Assembly: GCF_017854565.1 (NCBI RefSeq)
Contig: NZ_JAFMHJ010000001.1
Span: 179,401-243,400, forward strand
Direction of reading: 5' to 3'
Source of the DNA: Yoonia sp.
Lineage (GTDB): Bacteria; Pseudomonadota; Alphaproteobacteria; Rhodobacterales; Rhodobacteraceae
DNA length: 64,000 bases
Below the pieces are notes generated by a model, which was not told where the DNA came from, searched no databases, and was given only the letters and a program-made list of their open reading frames with translations. The position numbers were made by a program, and so were the translations under genes. Below are positions 1-9,297 of the stretch, piece by piece; position 1 is the stretch's first letter; each line of letters begins with the position of its first letter.

Positions 1-969
1 GAACAGATGGTGACGGCCAATGTCGTGGGCGTCGCCATGCTGGACGAAATGCTGGGCTGGTGCGAGGGAATGCCCGCCGCCGACCTTGCCCGCTATCTGA
101 TCGGCGGTATCGCGGTGCATGACCTGCCGTTCAAGCCAAACGGCATGACCGCTGCGGTGCTGGGGCCGACCGGGTTTTTGCTGCAACCCCTGCCGAACAT
201 GATTTTCACCCGCGATACATCGGCCTGGGTCTATGGCGGCGTCACGCTGAACCCGATGCATTGGCCCGCCCGTCAGCGCGAGACGGTATTGATGTCAGCG
301 ATCTACCGGTTTCATCCGCTGTTTCAAGACGACACGCATATCATTTGGGAAGGTGATACCGCCCCCGGCCCCCGCGCGTCCCTGGAAGGGGGCGATGTGA
401 TGCCGATCGGCAAGGGCGTCGTGCTTGTCGGTGTCAGTGAACGCACGATGCCGCAGGCCGCAGGGCAACTGGCGCGCGCGCTGATTGATACGGGCGATGT
501 GACGCGGGTGATCGGATGCGCGATGCCTGCCGCGCGGACGTCAATGCATCTGGATACGGTTTTCACCCTGTGCGACCGCGACGTCGCCACCAGCTTTGTC
601 GACGTGGCGCAGGCGCTGCGCTGCTTTTCGATCCGGCCCGGTGACCGCGATGGCACCCTGGATATCCGCGCCGAAGACGCTGGTTTCTTTGATGTCGTCA
701 CGCAGGCGCTGGGCGTGCCAAAGCTGCGGATCGTGCCGACCGGCGGCGACAGCTATGAACAGGCGCGCGAACAATGGGACGATGGCAACAACGTGGTCGC
801 CACCGGGCCGGGCACCGTTCTTGCCTATGACCGCAACACCCACACGAACGCCCTGCTGCGCAGCGCTGGCATCGAGGTGATCACCATACACGGCGCCGAA
901 CTGGGCCGGGGGCGCGGGGGCGGCCATTGCATGACCTGCCCCATACAGCGCGACCCGTTGGAGGATTGA
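1..969 (+). CDS. arcA: Arginine deiminase, 5' end outside window
   Basis: Hydrolyses arginine to citrulline and ammonia in the cytoplasm, the first step of the arginine deiminase pathway. The frame is open from base 1 and the window holds the last 322 residues; the family is about 400 long, so roughly 80-90 residues lie upstream. Family signatures are visible: FTRDT in the first third, EGGD, MHLDTVF with the catalytic His and Asp, and the C-terminal GGGHCMTCP with the nucleophilic Cys. The arcB start follows 1 nt after the stop, and arcC comes next, so an arcABC operon is clear. An internal ATG at base 7 is not the real start. Confidence 0.95.
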   Translation, partial: EQMVTANVVGVAMLDEMLGWCEGMPAADLARYLIGGIAVHDLPFKPNGMTAAVLGPTGFLLQPLPNMIFTRDTSAWVYGGVTLNPMHWPARQRETVLMSAIYRFHPLFQDDTHIIWEGDTAPGPRASLEGGDVMPIGKGVVLVGVSERTMPQAAGQLARALIDTGDVTRVIGCAMPAARTSMHLDTVFTLCDRDVATSFVDVAQALRCFSIRPGDRDGTLDIRAEDAGFFDVVTQALGVPKLRIVPTGGDSYEQAREQWDDGNNVVATGPGTVLAYDRNTHTNALLRSAGIEVITIHGAELGRGRGGGHCMTCPIQRDPLED

Positions 970-970
970 C

Positions 971-1972
971 ATGACAGACAAGCTACACGGTCGCAGTTTT
1001 CTGACATTGCGCGACTTTACCCCAGCCGAGATCACACATCTTCTGGACCTTGCGGCGCTGCTGAAAGCCGCCAAAAAGGCAAGACACGAACAGCAATACC
1101 TCATCGGTCGCGAGATCGCCCTGATCTTTGAAAAAGACAGCACCCGCACCCGCGCCGGGTTCGAGGTGGCCGCCTACGATCAGGGCGCCCATGTGACGTA
1201 CCTTGGGCCATCGGGGTCGCATTTGGGCAAAAAGGAAACGGTCAAAGATACCGCGCGCGTGCTGGGCCGGGTTTACGATGCGATTGAATATCGCGGGTTC
1301 GGCCATGTGAATGCCGAAGATCTGGCGAAATGGTCCGGCGTCCCGGTTTACAACGGCCTGACCGACAGCTTTCACCCCACACAGATTCTGGCCGATCTGC
1401 TGACCATGCGCGAGCATAGCAAGAAAGCCTACAAGGATATCGCCTTTTGCTTTTTGGGCGATGTCGGCAATAACGTCGGCGGCAGCCTGATGCTGGGCGC
1501 GGTGAAAATGGGTATGGATGTGCGGCTTTGCGGGCCAAAGGCACAGTGGCCAGACCCTGACCTGCTTGCCGAAGCCCGCGATATTGCCGCGCAAACCGGC
1601 GCCCGCCTGACCGTGACCGCCGACGTCAAGCAAGGCGTGACAGGCTGTGATTTCATCCACACCGACGTTTGGGTGTCGATGGGCGAGCCGGACACAGTAT
1701 GGGCCACCCGCATCGCTGCACTTTTGCCCTATCAGGTGAATGCCACGCTGATGGCGATGACCGGCAACCCGGACGCCAAATTCATGCATTGCCTGCCCGC
1801 GTTCCACAATACCGATACCGAAGTCGGCGCCCGCGTCGCCCGCGCCCACGGTCTTGACGCGCTGGAAGTCACCGACGACGTGTTCGAAAGCCCGGCGTCC
1901 ATCGTCTTTGATCAGGCCGAAAACCGGATGCACACGATCAAGGCGGTGCTTGTCGCCACCTTGGGGGACTAG
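971..1972 (+). CDS. arcB: Ornithine carbamoyltransferase (catabolic context)
   Basis: 333 residues. Interconverts citrulline plus phosphate with ornithine plus carbamoyl phosphate; between arcA and arcC the catabolic direction is likely. The carbamoyl-phosphate loop STRTR is at residues 57-61. HPTQ and the C-terminal HCLPAFH motif with the active-site Cys are both present. The length is normal for the family. It starts immediately after arcA and ends 3 nt before arcC. The symbol arcB rather than argF is chosen from the neighbours, because sequence alone does not separate the two. Confidence 0.95.
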   Translation: MTDKLHGRSFLTLRDFTPAEITHLLDLAALLKAAKKARHEQQYLIGREIALIFEKDSTRTRAGFEVAAYDQGAHVTYLGPSGSHLGKKETVKDTARVLGRVYDAIEYRGFGHVNAEDLAKWSGVPVYNGLTDSFHPTQILADLLTMREHSKKAYKDIAFCFLGDVGNNVGGSLMLGAVKMGMDVRLCGPKAQWPDPDLLAEARDIAAQTGARLTVTADVKQGVTGCDFIHTDVWVSMGEPDTVWATRIAALLPYQVNATLMAMTGNPDAKFMHCLPAFHNTDTEVGARVARAHGLDALEVTDDVFESPASIVFDQAENRMHTIKAVLVATLGD

Positions 1973-1975
1973 ACC

Positions 1976-2875
1976 ATGCGCGTCGTCGTCGCGCTTGGCG
2001 GTAATGCGATGCTGCGCCGGGGTGAACCGATGACCGCCGCCAATCAGCGCGCCAATATCCGCCGCGCCGCTGTCCCGTTGGCGGGGTTGGTGCGGGCCGG
2101 TCATATGTTGATCATCACGCACGGCAATGGCCCCCAGATCGGCATGCTGGCCAAGGCCGAAACCGGTTGGCCCCTTGATGTGCTGGGGGCCGAAACCGAA
2201 GGCATGATTGGTTTCGTCATTGAACAGGAACTGGAAAACGCGCTGGATCACGCGCATCCCGTCGCCACGATGCTGACGCAGGTGCTGGTTGATCCCGACG
2301 ATCCGGCCTTTCGGGCGCCCACCAAATTCGTCGGCCCCATGTGGACCCACGCCGAGGCCAAGGCAATGGCCGCCCCCCGTGACTGGACCATTGCCCAAGA
2401 TGGCAAAGGCTGGCGACGGGTCGTGCCTTCGCCCATGCCGATGGGTATCCCAGATATCCGGGCGCTGAGACTTTTGGTCGATAACGGGGTGATTGTCATC
2501 TGCGGCGGCGGTGGCGGCATCCCGATTGCACGGGCGGCCAACGGCACCTATCATGGTGTCGAAGCGGTCATCGACAAGGACCACCTGAGCGCGCTTTTAG
2601 CCAAAACGCTGGCGGCCGATGCGCTGCTACTGTTGACCGATGTCGATGCCGTCTACCAGAATTTTGGAACGCCCGATGCCACTGCGATTACGACCATGAC
2701 CCCGACCCAGGCCGCCGCATTGCCATTGCCCGCAGGCTCCATGCGGCCAAAGGTGTTGGCCTGCTGCAATTTCGTGACCGCAACAGGCGGCATTGCCGCC
2801 ATTGGCAAGCTGGCAGATGCAGCGGACATCCTTGCGGGTCGGACCGGAACGCGCATTGTGGCGCAGGCCGAATGA
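1976..2875 (+). CDS. arcC: Carbamate kinase
   Basis: 299 residues, amino-acid-kinase fold. Transfers the phosphate of carbamoyl phosphate to ADP, the ATP-yielding last step of the arginine deiminase pathway. Visible motifs are the N-terminal ALGGNAM nucleotide loop, HGNGPQIG and the glycine run GGGGGIP near residue 180. Its stop codon overlaps the ATG of the next gene as ATGA, so it is translationally coupled to the Mla-type transporter genes, an unusual functional neighbour. Confidence 0.95.
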   Translation: MRVVVALGGNAMLRRGEPMTAANQRANIRRAAVPLAGLVRAGHMLIITHGNGPQIGMLAKAETGWPLDVLGAETEGMIGFVIEQELENALDHAHPVATMLTQVLVDPDDPAFRAPTKFVGPMWTHAEAKAMAAPRDWTIAQDGKGWRRVVPSPMPMGIPDIRALRLLVDNGVIVICGGGGGIPIARAANGTYHGVEAVIDKDHLSALLAKTLAADALLLLTDVDAVYQNFGTPDATAITTMTPTQAAALPLPAGSMRPKVLACCNFVTATGGIAAIGKLADAADILAGRTGTRIVAQAE

Positions 2876-3978
2876 CGCGCCACCCCCATATTGAAATCGC
2901 TGACGACACGATGCGCCTGAGCGGCGATATGTTGATCAGCGATATCGAAGGTATCGCCGGGGCCAACGTGCCGTCAGGCACGATCAGCGTCATCGACATC
3001 ACACAGGTCGGCCGGATGGATACCGCTGGCGCATGGGCGGTTGTCTCGCTGGAACGGCGGATTGGCGGCGGCGGTTCGAAACCCATGGTCACCGGCGCAT
3101 CGCAAGCGCAGGCAGGACTGCTTGCCACCCTGCGCGAACACATGCCCCAGGACGCCGCCGTGCCGTCGCACAAAATCTCGGTCGCCGACAGGCTCGAAGC
3201 ATTCGGGCGCGCAACCACGCGCGCTGCCCACACGGCCATCGCCATGACCGGGTTTCTGGGGCAGGTCGTCGCCACGATGTTTGGCCTGATCCTGCACCCC
3301 AAACGCATCCGCTGGATCGCAATCGTGCATCACATGCAGCAGGTCGGCCTGAACGCGGTGCCGATCGTGTCACTGATGGCGTTCTTGATTGGCGTCGTGC
3401 TGGCCTTTCAGGGGGCGGCGCAACTGCGGCAATTCGGGGCAGAGGTGTTTGTCGTCGATCTGATCGCCATTTCGATCCTGCGCGAACTGGGCGTGCTGTT
3501 GACGGCGATCATCGTCGCGGGCCGCTCTGGTTCTGCGTTCACGGCGGCCATCGGGGCCATGAAAATGCGCGAAGAGATCGACGCGATGAAGACCCTTGGC
3601 GTCGATCCGATAACGGTGCTGGTCGTGCCACGGGTGCTTGCGCTGATCCTGATGCTGCCGGTTCTGGGGTTGATTGCCAATGTGTCGGGCCTGATCGGCG
3701 GCGCCATCATGTCGTGGATCGAACTGGGTGTATCGCCCAGCGTATTCAAGGCGCGGTTTGTCAGCGATACCGACGTCTGGCACTTTGGCGTCGGTATGAT
3801 CAAGGCGCCGTTCTTTGCGCTGATCATCGGCATTGTCGGCTGCTACGAAGGGATGCAAGTGAAAGGCGACACTGAATCACTGGGCGAATTGACCTCTGTA
3901 TCGGTGGTTCTGTCAATTTTCCTCGTCATCGCAGCCGACGCCCTGTTTTCGATCTTTTTCGAAATTGTCGGGGTATGA
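2872..3978 (+). CDS. mlaE: MlaE-type lipid ABC transporter permease with N-terminal STAS-like domain
   Basis: 368 residues. Inner-membrane permease of the MCE/Mla lipid-trafficking family, which moves phospholipids or similar hydrophobic molecules between the inner membrane and the outer envelope. The first 110 or so residues are soluble and STAS-like; about five membrane segments follow, with MlaE hallmarks such as the REEIDAMKTLGVDP loop. A fused STAS domain replaces a separate MlaB, a known variant. ATGA overlaps occur at both ends (arcC and the ATPase). The exact start is uncertain because it depends on the overlapping ATG. Confidence 0.9.
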   Translation: MTRHPHIEIADDTMRLSGDMLISDIEGIAGANVPSGTISVIDITQVGRMDTAGAWAVVSLERRIGGGGSKPMVTGASQAQAGLLATLREHMPQDAAVPSHKISVADRLEAFGRATTRAAHTAIAMTGFLGQVVATMFGLILHPKRIRWIAIVHHMQQVGLNAVPIVSLMAFLIGVVLAFQGAAQLRQFGAEVFVVDLIAISILRELGVLLTAIIVAGRSGSAFTAAIGAMKMREEIDAMKTLGVDPITVLVVPRVLALILMLPVLGLIANVSGLIGGAIMSWIELGVSPSVFKARFVSDTDVWHFGVGMIKAPFFALIIGIVGCYEGMQVKGDTESLGELTSVSVVLSIFLVIAADALFSIFFEIVGV

Positions 3979-4754
3979 CCATGGGTGACCCGATTATCAG
4001 CGTGCGCGGTCTTGTGACGCGCTTTGGCACGCATACCGTCCACGACGGGCTGGACCTTGACGTGCGGCGGGGCGAAATCATCGGCATTGTCGGCGGTTCC
4101 GGCACGGGAAAATCGGTGCTGTTGCGCGCGGTGGTCGGCCTTTTGAAACCCGCCGCAGGCGAGATCCGGGTGTTCGGAGAAAGCGTGCGCGACACCCCCG
4201 AACTGCAATACCGTCAGTTGCGCAAACGCTGGGGCGTGATGTTTCAGGGCGGCGCGCTTTTTTCATCGCTCAACGTCCAACAAAACGTCGAAGCGCCGAT
4301 GCGCGAACAACTGGACCTGTCCCCGCAAACCCGCGCAGCCCTTGCCGCGATCAAGGTGCGCATGGTCGGCCTGCCAGAAAATGCGCTAGGTCAAATGCCG
4401 TCAGAACTGTCCGGCGGCATGCGCAAACGGGCGGGATTTGCCCGCGCCATTGCATTGGACCCCGAAATCGTGTTCCTTGACGAACCGACGGCGGGGCTTG
4501 ATCCGATCGGCGCTGCGGCTTTCGATATCCTGATTGCACAACTGCGGGCCGCGCTTGGGTTGACTGTATTTTTCGTGACGCACGACCTTGATAGCCTCCA
4601 CGCGATCTGCGACCGTATAGCTGTTCTAGCCGAAGGGCGGGTGCTGGCCACCGGCACGATGGCCGAAATGCAACAGATCGACCATCCGTGGGTACAGGCC
4701 TATTTCAAAGGGCCACGGGCACGCGCCGCACTGGTGCAAAAAAGGACAGCCTGA
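3975..4754 (+). CDS. mlaF: MlaF-type ABC transporter ATP-binding protein
   Basis: 259 residues. Cytoplasmic ATPase that powers the MlaE permease. Walker A GGSGTGKS is at residues 40-47, the signature LSGGMRKRAGFARAI near residue 140, and Walker B FLDEPTAGLDP follows. The SGGM form of the signature is typical of the Mla/Ttg2A subfamily. It overlaps the permease gene by 4 nt and the MCE gene by 1 nt, so the four genes form one tight transcription unit. An in-frame ATG two codons downstream is an alternative start. Confidence 0.93.
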   Translation: MTMGDPIISVRGLVTRFGTHTVHDGLDLDVRRGEIIGIVGGSGTGKSVLLRAVVGLLKPAAGEIRVFGESVRDTPELQYRQLRKRWGVMFQGGALFSSLNVQQNVEAPMREQLDLSPQTRAALAAIKVRMVGLPENALGQMPSELSGGMRKRAGFARAIALDPEIVFLDEPTAGLDPIGAAAFDILIAQLRAALGLTVFFVTHDLDSLHAICDRIAVLAEGRVLATGTMAEMQQIDHPWVQAYFKGPRARAALVQKRTA

Positions 4755-5953
4755 TGGAAACGCGCGCCCATTTCATCGTGATCGGGTTGTTTACAATTCT
4801 CGGCATCATTGGCGGGCTGGCGTTTTTTATCTGGCTGGCCAGCGTGCAGATCGACCGCCAATACACGCAATACGGGGTATTGTTCAACGATGTGTCGGGC
4901 CTCGATCAATCCGCCGACGTGCTGTTTAACGGGGTCAGTGTCGGTCGGGTGGTTGATATCCGCATCTGGGAAGAAGACCCCGGCCTTGTCTACGTCGGGA
5001 TCGAGATTGATTCAGATACCCCGGTGCGGGTCGACACCATCGCGCAGCTTGAAACGCAAGGCGTCACCGGCGTTGCCTACATCGCCCTGTCGGGTGGGTC
5101 GCGTGACGCCGCGCGCCTGAATGGCTCGGTTGCGCAGCCGCCGATCATCGCATCGCGCCGATCGACAATGCAGTCGCTGGTCAACAGCGCGCCCGATATC
5201 CTCGCCGATGCGGCACAGCTTGTAGAGCAACTGCAGGACATCACCGGCCCGGAAAATCGCGCATACGTCAGAAGCATTCTGCAAAACGTGGACGCCGCAA
5301 CCGCAGAACTTGACGCGGCCCTAGCCGATTTTTCCGACATCGCAAGAACAGTCAGCGATGCGACCGCCCAAATCACCGTATTCACTGATCGTCTGGACGA
5401 GATTGGTGCATCGGTGCAATCCACCCTCGCGTCGGCAGATGGCACGTTGGCGTCAGTCGCCAAAACCTTTGAAGACGCAGACGCCGTGATTGCCGCAATG
5501 AAACCTGCGGTCGAAAATGCCGATGCCGCTTTTGCGTCGATGGACGCCTTCATCACCGACGATCTGTCACCCCTGACGGATACCGTGACAACGACCTTGG
5601 CCAACACGGACACCGCTTTGGCCAGCGCCGATCAGGCGTTTGTGTCGGCAGACCGGATCATGGCAAATGATCTCGGGCCGGTATTGACCGATCTGCGCAC
5701 CGCCCTGACACAAATCACCGAGGCCACGTCAACCATCACGGCAGATGCCCCCGCAATCATCGCCGACATTCGCAACATCGTGGCCGATGTCCAAAACGCC
5801 GTGACCGCCGCCGCGCCGGGCATGCGCGATTTCGGCCAGCTTGGCGGCGAAGCGCGCGCGCTTGTCCGGTCGATCAACGCCCTTGTCCGCGACATCGCCC
5901 GCGACCCCGCCCGCTTCTTTCTTGATAACCGTGTCCCCGATTATCGGAGGTAA
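4754..5953 (+). CDS. mlaD: MCE-domain protein (MlaD-like)
   Basis: 399 residues. Membrane-anchored periplasmic substrate-binding component of the Mla-type transporter. One N-terminal transmembrane segment lies at about residues 8-30, followed by an MCE domain at about 40-115 with the FNGVSVGRV turn. A long region rich in Ala, Asp and Thr follows, with heptad-like repeats expected to form a helical tunnel. The start was set at the ATG overlapping the ATPase stop (TGATG). An upstream ATG at 4688 lies inside the ATPase gene. At 399 residues it is longer than E. coli MlaD and nearer to the PqiB/LetB-like and other alphaproteobacterial versions. Confidence 0.92.
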   Translation: METRAHFIVIGLFTILGIIGGLAFFIWLASVQIDRQYTQYGVLFNDVSGLDQSADVLFNGVSVGRVVDIRIWEEDPGLVYVGIEIDSDTPVRVDTIAQLETQGVTGVAYIALSGGSRDAARLNGSVAQPPIIASRRSTMQSLVNSAPDILADAAQLVEQLQDITGPENRAYVRSILQNVDAATAELDAALADFSDIARTVSDATAQITVFTDRLDEIGASVQSTLASADGTLASVAKTFEDADAVIAAMKPAVENADAAFASMDAFITDDLSPLTDTVTTTLANTDTALASADQAFVSADRIMANDLGPVLTDLRTALTQITEATSTITADAPAIIADIRNIVADVQNAVTAAAPGMRDFGQLGGEARALVRSINALVRDIARDPARFFLDNRVPDYRR

Positions 5954-5957
5954 TAAG

Positions 5958-6581
5958 ATGACCCAGCCACGTCTGACCCGCCGCATGACGCTTCTTGGGG
6001 CGCTGTGCCTGCCGGGCTGCACCGCGTTGACCACGCTCAATCAGGCCGCCATTCCCCGCGACACCTACGATCTGGCGCCCGCACCGCCCACGGGTCAGGG
6101 ACCGCGCACATCGCGGACCTTGCTGGTGCTGGAACCCAGCGCCGCCGCCGCCATCGCCACCGACCGGATTTTGATCAAACCCGATGTGTTGTCAGTGACC
6201 TACTTGCCGCAGGCCCGGTGGTCAGATGATGCCCCGTTGATGGTGCAATCGCTGCTGGTCCGATCCTTGTCCGCCGCTGGCCAGTTCGGCTATGTTGGCG
6301 CGGCGGGTTCCGGGCCCGTGCCCGATGTGGTGCTGCTGACGCGCATTGATCAGTTCGGTGTCGACGTTCTGGCCGATGGCGGGTTTCAGGCAAATATTGC
6401 GCTTCAGCTGACCGTACTGCGCGACCGCGACCAACGCATCGTCGGGTCCCGCAGGTTTCAGGGCGCCATGCCCGTCACCGATGACAGCGCGACAAACATC
6501 GTCAGGGTATTTCAACAAATCACGAACATCATTCTCGCCGAGGCCGTCATCTGGGTCGGGTCAACCGCCGCGCGCAGCTAG
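5958..6581 (+). CDS. ABC-type transport auxiliary lipoprotein (PqiC/ABC_trans_aux-like)
   Basis: 207 residues. Probable outer-membrane lipoprotein completing the MCE transporter. The N-terminus has twin Arg (TRRM), a hydrophobic stretch and a lipobox LPGC with Cys21 as the lipidation site. The rest resembles the auxiliary lipoprotein family found with MCE operons. The ATG at 5958 was chosen because GGAGG ends 7 nt upstream; an upstream in-frame ATG at 5841 lies inside the MCE gene. No mlaC-like soluble carrier is present here. Confidence 0.85.
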   Translation: MTQPRLTRRMTLLGALCLPGCTALTTLNQAAIPRDTYDLAPAPPTGQGPRTSRTLLVLEPSAAAAIATDRILIKPDVLSVTYLPQARWSDDAPLMVQSLLVRSLSAAGQFGYVGAAGSGPVPDVVLLTRIDQFGVDVLADGGFQANIALQLTVLRDRDQRIVGSRRFQGAMPVTDDSATNIVRVFQQITNIILAEAVIWVGSTAARS

Positions 6582-6710
6582 GCCGCACATCGTTTCACCA
6601 CCTGCGCACCAGTTTCGAAAAATATCCGGATCAGTCTGAAACTTTTTTCCAGACGGTCCCGTGTCTCAAGGGTCGCACAACATCGGTGCGGCGTTTTGAG
6701 GATCGTGAAA

Positions 6711-7670
6711 ATGGCGCCACCGGATACCCAACGCGCAGTGGCCCAGCCCGATCATCGGGATGTGTCCGTGCGCGCAGGCCAGCCATGGCCGGTCCGCGTC
6801 ATATCCGGCGAACCGCACTATGCGCCCGCCCGCCACCGCATGCGCTGCAAAGCACGCGGGCAGCGCCTGCAACAGCTTCCCAATGTCGATCTGTTCGCAA
6901 TGCCAACCGAGCCCGACAGCATCGGCACGCGCCAAATCACCGATACACCCCGAACCCGGCAGGGCAGTAAATTGCGCAGACCCGCCGCCGCCCTTGGTGC
7001 GCTGGTCGTTGCCGGATTGGCCCTGTCGGGCTTCGTGGGCGACGACAGCCCGATCCGTGTCGCAACCACGGTTGTCGCGCCCGCAGGTGGCACCGCCGAT
7101 CAGACCACCGCAATCGCGCTGGCCGCGACCGAAACAGCCCCCGCCCTGCCGCAAATACCATCGTTGACCGCGCCGGTTCCGGGCCCGGCAACCGCATATA
7201 CGCACGTCGGCCCGCCATCTGCACCGGTTTTGGATACCCAGCAACGCGATCTTCCCACGCCGCCCGAAACAGCCCCCACCCCACGGTTGGCCGTGTTTGC
7301 CGACCCCGCAGTCCGGGGCAGCCTGCCGCGGCTGGTCGAACCGGCAACCGCACCAAATTCTTTTCGCTGTCACGGCTGCACGGCGCCGCAACCGGCATTT
7401 CAGGACATCACACTTGAAATCCACACCGCACAAACAACGCCAACCGACACGGTATCTGCGCTGGTCCGACCCCTTGGGTTCAACAGCGTCACCCAGACGG
7501 CGCACCCCATCACGGTCCTGAAAAATCAGGTTCGTTTTTACCACACGACCGATGCGGCTGCGGCAACGGCACTCGCCACACGCTTTGACGCCACGCTCGT
7601 TGACCTCACCTGGTACGCCCCGGCGCCGCCCATAACCAAGATCGACCTGTGGCTCGCGCCCGGAAACTAA
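6711..7670 (+). CDS. Hypothetical proline/alanine-rich single-pass membrane protein
   Basis: 319 residues, family not recognised. A basic N-terminal region of about 90 residues precedes one membrane segment (about 91-112, LGALVVAGLALSGFVGD). A low-complexity Pro/Ala/Thr linker of over 100 residues follows, containing a CHGC pair. The C-terminal globular part of about 80 residues looks like a small alpha/beta envelope module. The topology suggests a cytoplasmic N-terminus and a periplasmic tail. ATG 6711 was preferred over TTG 6696 because GAGGAT lies 7 nt upstream. It is followed by OmpA-like and Sel1 genes on the same strand, which suggests a cell-envelope role. Confidence 0.65.
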   Translation: MAPPDTQRAVAQPDHRDVSVRAGQPWPVRVISGEPHYAPARHRMRCKARGQRLQQLPNVDLFAMPTEPDSIGTRQITDTPRTRQGSKLRRPAAALGALVVAGLALSGFVGDDSPIRVATTVVAPAGGTADQTTAIALAATETAPALPQIPSLTAPVPGPATAYTHVGPPSAPVLDTQQRDLPTPPETAPTPRLAVFADPAVRGSLPRLVEPATAPNSFRCHGCTAPQPAFQDITLEIHTAQTTPTDTVSALVRPLGFNSVTQTAHPITVLKNQVRFYHTTDAAAATALATRFDATLVDLTWYAPAPPITKIDLWLAPGN

Positions 7671-7759
7671 CCACGGAACCCAGCACCGACTTACGCAGGT
7701 CACGCCGTGCGGCACGACAAAACGACCTGCAATAACCAGTTCAAAAAGGACGAATACCA

Positions 7760-8209
7760 ATGACATACCTCAAAGCAGCCCCCTTCATGATCGTCATGGC
7801 GATGATGGCGGGCACAACCACCGTCAGCGCACAGGAAGCGCCCCAAGCCACGACGCTGATCACCGAACAAGCCGCCGATTCGCCATGGCTCAAGGTCTAC
7901 TTTTCATCGGGCAGCGCCACGATTGCCCCCGATCAGGCCGCCACGCTGGACCGCGCCGTGCGCACATTCCGCGAAGGCGACCCATTTGTGATGATCGTCG
8001 CGGGTAGCGCCGACAAGGTGGGCGACCCCAGCACGAATCTCGAATTATCACTGCGCCGCGCAAGCGTCGTTGCCGCCGCTTTGACGAACCGTGGCATTCC
8101 GATCGACCGCCTGCAGGTCCTGGGCCGCGGCACGAGCGAGCTAAAAGTCGCAACCGGCGACGGCGTGCCCGAAGAAGAAAACCGCGTCGTCGAGATTAGC
8201 TGGCGCTAA
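7760..8209 (+). CDS. Small periplasmic OmpA-family protein
   Basis: 149 residues. A signal peptide (about residues 1-24, cleavage after VSA) leads straight into an OmpA-like peptidoglycan-binding domain. Its elements are a beta strand with FSSGSATI, then helix-strand units with LSLRRASVVAAAL and the closing NRVVEISWR. There is no beta barrel or lipobox, so it is probably a soluble periplasmic peptidoglycan-associated protein. An AAAGGA-like ribosome site precedes the ATG. The stop overlaps the start of the next gene by 1 nt (TAATG), so the two are likely co-translated. Confidence 0.8.
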   Translation: MTYLKAAPFMIVMAMMAGTTTVSAQEAPQATTLITEQAADSPWLKVYFSSGSATIAPDQAATLDRAVRTFREGDPFVMIVAGSADKVGDPSTNLELSLRRASVVAAALTNRGIPIDRLQVLGRGTSELKVATGDGVPEEENRVVEISWR

Positions 8210-9297
8210 TGCAATACCTCGCCCTCGCCCTGACCGTCGCCTTGTCATTGTGTCCAGCCGGAAGCTGGGCACAAGCGACAGGTGCCGATGCATTTTCCCA
8301 ACGCGACTTTGCCACCGCTCAGCGCCTTTGGCAGCAAGAAGCCGCAGCCGGTTCAGCCGACGCAATGCTGGGCCTTGGCCTGCTGGCTGACCGTGGATAC
8401 GCTGCCAGCCGCGACTTTGCGGTCGCATTCGACTGGTATCTGCAAGCCGCCGAAATGGGTCTCGCCGAGGCGCAATTCAATATCGCCGTGATGTATGACG
8501 CAGGTCTGGGCCGTGACCGCGATGCGGTGCAAGCCGTCGTCTGGTACACACGCGCCGCGCTGCGCGGACACCCGCGCGCGCAATATAACCTTGGACTTTT
8601 GTACGAAATCGGTGACGGCATCGACGCAAATGCAAATCTCGCCGGGTATTGGTTCCACAAGGCGGCATCGACCGTGCCCGCCGCCGCCGCCAAAACGATC
8701 GCCCCCGACCCACGCCCCACCAACGTGGCTTTTCCCAACATCCTGTTCGCACGCGTTGGCCCAACCACGGTCGAGATCATCTGGACCGCGACCCCCGCCA
8801 TGAACCCGTCCTATGTGGTCGAAATCATGGATGGTGCCGACGATGAGGCGCCCGTTTTCCGGCGTGCCACGCAAGGCTCGGGTCTGTTGCTGGATGACGT
8901 CACCGTGCAAACGACTGCCATTTGGCGCATCGTCAACCTGTCAGCCGACGCCGCCGATTACGCGGCCACCCCATGGCAAGGCTTTGCCAACGACAGCGCC
9001 CCCAAGGGCCGGATCACCTTCGTCGTCGATGACGCTCTGCCGCAAATGGCCGCGGCTGTGACCATCTTTGCCGATGATCTGCGCTCGTCAGGCTATTGGG
9101 TCACGCTACGCAATACCCCCCTGCGCGGCACCGATGACAAACCCGAAACCTTCATCAGCTACGGCTTCGCGGCGGACAAAACCATGGCCGAGACCGTGTC
9201 GCGCTACCTACCCGGATCGCCGGACCAATCCCGGCCAGCACAGCCCACGGACACCGTGCAGCCCGGCGAAATCGTGGTGAACCTGGCCGCGCTGTGA
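8209..9297 (+). CDS. Sel1-like repeat (TPR) exported protein
   Basis: 362 residues. A signal peptide (about 1-21, ending SWAQA) is followed by several Sel1-like repeats in residues 25-155, for example DAMLGLGLLADRGYAASRD and AQYNLGLLYEIGDG. A C-terminal region of about 200 residues is of unknown fold. Sel1 proteins usually act as protein-protein scaffolds, and here the location is periplasmic. It is coupled to the preceding OmpA-like gene. Partner and function are unknown. Confidence 0.78.
   Translation: MQYLALALTVALSLCPAGSWAQATGADAFSQRDFATAQRLWQQEAAAGSADAMLGLGLLADRGYAASRDFAVAFDWYLQAAEMGLAEAQFNIAVMYDAGLGRDRDAVQAVVWYTRAALRGHPRAQYNLGLLYEIGDGIDANANLAGYWFHKAASTVPAAAAKTIAPDPRPTNVAFPNILFARVGPTTVEIIWTATPAMNPSYVVEIMDGADDEAPVFRRATQGSGLLLDDVTVQTTAIWRIVNLSADAADYAATPWQGFANDSAPKGRITFVVDDALPQMAAAVTIFADDLRSSGYWVTLRNTPLRGTDDKPETFISYGFAADKTMAETVSRYLPGSPDQSRPAQPTDTVQPGEIVVNLAAL

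Noticed and set aside
541..2584. Long minus-strand open frames opposite arcA and arcB (202 and 533 codons)
   Set aside because: They are shadows of the high-GC coding strand: biased composition, no motifs, and well-conserved proteins on the plus strand.
2872..6581. Complete Mla pathway with MlaC and MlaA
   Set aside because: Only permease, ATPase, MCE and an auxiliary lipoprotein are present. The fourth gene has a lipobox and auxiliary-lipoprotein features, not an MlaC fold.
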